From JAZKIX01 sp040384645 (GTDB taxonomy: Bacteria; Pseudomonadota; Gammaproteobacteria; Burkholderiales; Burkholderiaceae_D): a stretch of DNA of 64,000 bases. Location: contig JAZKIX010000028.1 of the NCBI GenBank assembly GCA_040384645.1, positions 1-64,000 on the forward strand, written 5' to 3'. The translations under genes were made by a program, and so were the position numbers. Position 1 is the stretch's first letter. Each line of letters starts with the position of its first letter. Positions 61,950 through 64,000 of the stretch are shown here, one piece after another. The notes under the pieces were generated by a model, which saw nothing but the letters and a program-made list of their open reading frames with translations, was not told the origin of the DNA and did no database searches.

Positions 61950-62102
61950 TTAACGAAAAAACGTGCTGTTACCAAATATGCCGATCAAGCCTATTACGAT
62001 CAGATAAATAGCCACGATGTAGTTAAGCAAGCGTGGCGCTGACAAAATTAAGATTCCGGCGATCAGCGAGATCAAGGGTGCGAGAGATAAATTGATGTTC
62101 AT
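61950..62102 (-). CDS. DUF3096 family membrane peptide
   Basis: 50 residues: MNINLSLAPLISLIAGI, then LNYIVAIYLIVIGLIGIF. The pattern LAPLI...IAGILIL...PRLLNYIVAIYLIVIGL is typical for DUF3096, small two-helix proteins. AAAGG precedes the ATG. Co-transcribed with asmA is possible (75 bp apart). Confidence 0.9.
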   Translation of the reverse strand: MNINLSLAPLISLIAGILILSAPRLLNYIVAIYLIVIGLIGIFGNSTFFR

Positions 62103-62283
62103 GTAAAACCTTTCGGCAAATCATTGAGGGATACGCAAGCCTTTAGATGGTGTAAATGACCGCATCTGCACACCTTATCTGATGTTGTGGCGGCCAATCT
62201 GTACGTTGGCGTACAGATTGGCGCGGAGAGGAATGGATTTTTCACCAGTATTGGTGCCACGTTTTGCTTCTAAAGCGACAATT

Positions 62284-62355
62284 TATACTGGGTACAGTAT
62301 TTTTTAAAGTGCAATAAATACCTGCGGGTAAGGATGTTTTTTCGTATATACCCCC
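62284..62355 (-). repeat. Dispersed 72-bp element, copy I
   Basis: Exactly 72 bp, reversed. GGGGGTATATAC, TACC-CGCA-GGTA hairpin, TTTATTGCAC, and AATACTGTACCCAGTATA. It lies in the 604-bp divergent space between DUF3096 and the DUF4398 lipoprotein; nothing else recognised there. Confidence 0.87.
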
Positions 62356-62706
62356 TCGATTAGTTGAATATTTGATCGATCATGGCTTGAAAATTTTCCT
62401 GCGGAGCTTGTTATAGATTGCCGCTGAAAGGTTCTTAATGAGTTAAATGCCCGCGTCAACCTTCTGTATTGGCATCGCTGGCATGAGGGTTTGTTGGCAG
62501 ATGTTTTGTGCCGGTTTTTTGTGTATCCAGGCAGAAAACAATTGTTATGTGTGCCAGCGTACTGAAGCGGGCATCAAGTCGGTCTATAACGTTATCCATC
62601 GGCACAGCACATCCGTTTTTAACAAAACGACGTTGCTCGGAAATTGGAATTTTGTAAGCGGAAAAAATATCGCTTGCAGCCTATCGACAAAAAATGGAGA
62701 ACAGCG

Positions 62707-63093
62707 ATGATCGAAATAACACAGGTCCATTGGACAAAATTAGCAGCAAGCATTGCGGTAGTAGCACTGCTAACAACCGGCTGTGGCAGCATGAAAGTGC
62801 CGGCCACCACAGAGGTGGCGGTGTCGAATGCGGCTGTCAGCGACGCTGCTAATTCGGGTGCTTCAGAATTTGCCCCGATCGAAATGAATTCAGCGCGCAG
62901 CAAAATGGCGCAAGCTAATAAAGCGCTGGCCGATAAAGATTATCAACTGGCACGTGAGCTGGCAAGTCAGGCCCAAGCCGACGCCAAGCTGGCACAAAGC
63001 AAGGCGCAATCGGCCAAAGCGAAGGCTGCATCAGATGCCTTGCAAGAAGATATCAGGGTCTTGCGTGAGGAACTCGATCGCGCCAATAAGTAA
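62707..63093 (+). CDS. DUF4398 domain lipoprotein
   Basis: 128 residues with lipobox TTGC (VVALLTTGCGSMKVP). The mature part has the DUF4398 helical region: MNSARSKMAQANKALADKDY followed by ARELASQAQADAKLAQSKAQ, an Ala/Gln-rich coiled coil. GGAGAA lies before ATG 62707. It is followed 42 bp later by an OmpA-like gene with related helical sequence; the two are a frequent pair in the outer membrane. Confidence 0.88.
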   Translation: MIEITQVHWTKLAASIAVVALLTTGCGSMKVPATTEVAVSNAAVSDAANSGASEFAPIEMNSARSKMAQANKALADKDYQLARELASQAQADAKLAQSKAQSAKAKAASDALQEDIRVLREELDRANK

Positions 63094-63135
63094 GACCTGC
63101 TGCCAATACCGCATTCATTTCAAAAGGAAATCAAG

Positions 63136-64000
63136 ATGAAAACATTTCGTTTAGCCCCCGCTCTATTGTTAGCTGCCGCCGTATTAGGTGGATGTAGCTC
63201 AATGCCGAAAAATAATTTGGCCTTGGATGAGGCGCGCCGCGATTACAGCGCGGCTGAGAGTGATCCTAAAGTCAGTTCGTTGGCGGCGCTTGAGCTAAAG
63301 CTAGCCAGTGAGGCATTGTCCCAAGCCAATGACGCCTGGGCCAAGAAAGAGGGCAATGACCGGGTTGACCGTTTGGCCTATGTTGCGAAACAAAAAGTTG
63401 CGCTGTCGCAAGAAGTGACGCGTAAAAAATTGGCGGAAATGGAAATCGCCAATACCGCTAAGGAACGTAATCGTATCTTGCTTGCACAACGAACCAGAGA
63501 GGCTGATCAGGCCAAATTGGCGGCGGACGCGGCGCTGAATCAAAAGTTGATCGCTCAGGGTGCTACTGCTGAAGCCCGGCAGCAAGCGTTGCAGGCCCAA
63601 GAGAATGAACGTGAAGCGCAACGCCAAAAGTTAGCTGCGTTAGATACTGCGTCAGATGCCAATATGCAGAAAAACAATGCTGTGGCTGAAGCGCAAGAAG
63701 CGCAGCGTCAAAAGCTGGCAGCGATCGATACTGCGATGGATGCACAAATGCAAAAAGATTCTGCGGTCGCAGACGCGCAAGATGCACAACGTAAAGCGGA
63801 CGAAGCACAACTTGCCGCAGCCGAAGCCAAGCGCCAGAAAGACGACGCAGAAATGCGTGCCGCTAATTTAGAAAAACAACTCAATGAATTGGCGGCAAAG
63901 CAAACCGAACGCGGCCTCGTGATTACGCTGGGTGATGTTTTGTTCGACACCGACAAAGCAGATTTAAAACCACAGGGTTTGCGTAGCGTCCAAAAGCTGG
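63136..64000 (+). CDS. OmpA-like lipoprotein with DUF4398 region (3' end outside the window)
   Basis: At least 288 residues; the window ends inside the OmpA domain. The lipobox is LGGC (AAAVLGGCSSMPK). A long Ala/Gln/Lys coiled-coil region (about residues 30-250) includes two copies of a 28-residue unit beginning EAQRQKLAALDTASDA and EAQRQKLAAIDTAMDA. The start of the C-terminal peptidoglycan-binding domain is visible as RGLVITLGDVLFDTDKADLKP. The frame remains open to base 64000. GGAAA precedes ATG 63136. It likely connects the outer membrane and cell wall. Confidence 0.9.
   Translation, partial: MKTFRLAPALLLAAAVLGGCSSMPKNNLALDEARRDYSAAESDPKVSSLAALELKLASEALSQANDAWAKKEGNDRVDRLAYVAKQKVALSQEVTRKKLAEMEIANTAKERNRILLAQRTREADQAKLAADAALNQKLIAQGATAEARQQALQAQENEREAQRQKLAALDTASDANMQKNNAVAEAQEAQRQKLAAIDTAMDAQMQKDSAVADAQDAQRKADEAQLAAAEAKRQKDDAEMRAANLEKQLNELAAKQTERGLVITLGDVLFDTDKADLKPQGLRSVQKL

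Overview
The window is about 64 kb of a draft, scaffolded bacterial chromosome. It contains eight N-runs: seven of exactly 10 N and one of 39 N. Gene content and order suggest a betaproteobacterium of the order Burkholderiales, probably Oxalobacteraceae-like. The evidence is the rpsU-yqeY-dnaG-rpoD block with a Lys/Ala-rich RpoD N-terminus, the purD-hemF-nadD-rsfS-rlmH-maf-rng operon, a waaL/msbA/waaF lipopolysaccharide block, a DUF1631 protein, and many small lipoproteins. The taxonomic call is inference; there is no rRNA in the window.

Layout. 1-4.1 kb: the tail of a uroporphyrinogen-III methyltransferase, an HI0933-type flavoprotein, a pirin and an RhlE-type RNA helicase. 4.1-10.1 kb, minus strand: tRNA-Ile2(CAU) and the macromolecular synthesis genes rpoD, dnaG, yqeY and rpsU. 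10.3-14.8 kb: trhO and dnaE. 14.8-20.9 kb: two family 2 glycosyltransferases, an O-antigen-ligase-like protein, MsbA and a heptosyltransferase. 21.3-23.8 kb: a secreted 12-repeat kelch protein. 24.2-25.8 kb: an ArsR regulator with two SRPBCC proteins. 26.3-28.9 kb: a secreted protein with two F5/8C domains and a beta-helix-like region. 29.8-36.8 kb, minus strand: yebC and the purD-to-rng housekeeping operon. 37.3-43.2 kb: the four-gene ligase-associated DNA repair operon (exonuclease, ligase, Lhr-type helicase, PdeM). 43.7-45.2 kb: a stress-type group (Lys-rich small protein, hemerythrin, KGG protein). 45.8-56.1 kb: a lipoprotein, an EamA transporter, mgsA, a quinone oxidoreductase, DUF1631, pepN, fbp and tRNA-Thr(CGU). 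56.4-64 kb: an envelope/stress group (phospholipase-D-type synthase, DUF5670, BON, AsmA, DUF3096, DUF4398 and an OmpA-like protein cut by the window end).

The most notable feature is not a gene. Nine copies of a dispersed intergenic element of about 72 bp occur in both orientations, roughly one per 7 kb. Each has a GGGG(G/A)TAT(A) head, a central CCGC block that in several copies is the loop of a small hairpin, a TT(T/C)ATTG block, and a terminal AATAC...GTATT inverted repeat. Five copies are exactly 72 bp. Stem sequences vary with compensating changes while the blocks stay fixed, which suggests a folded RNA or a single-strand-recognised mobile repeat. I could not assign it to a named family. 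Other points are a perfect 24-bp operator over the predicted arsR transcription start, a pair of LacI-type operators upstream of the beta-helix protein, a disrupted rpoD N-terminus, and several N-runs whose length is wrong when judged from the encoded proteins.
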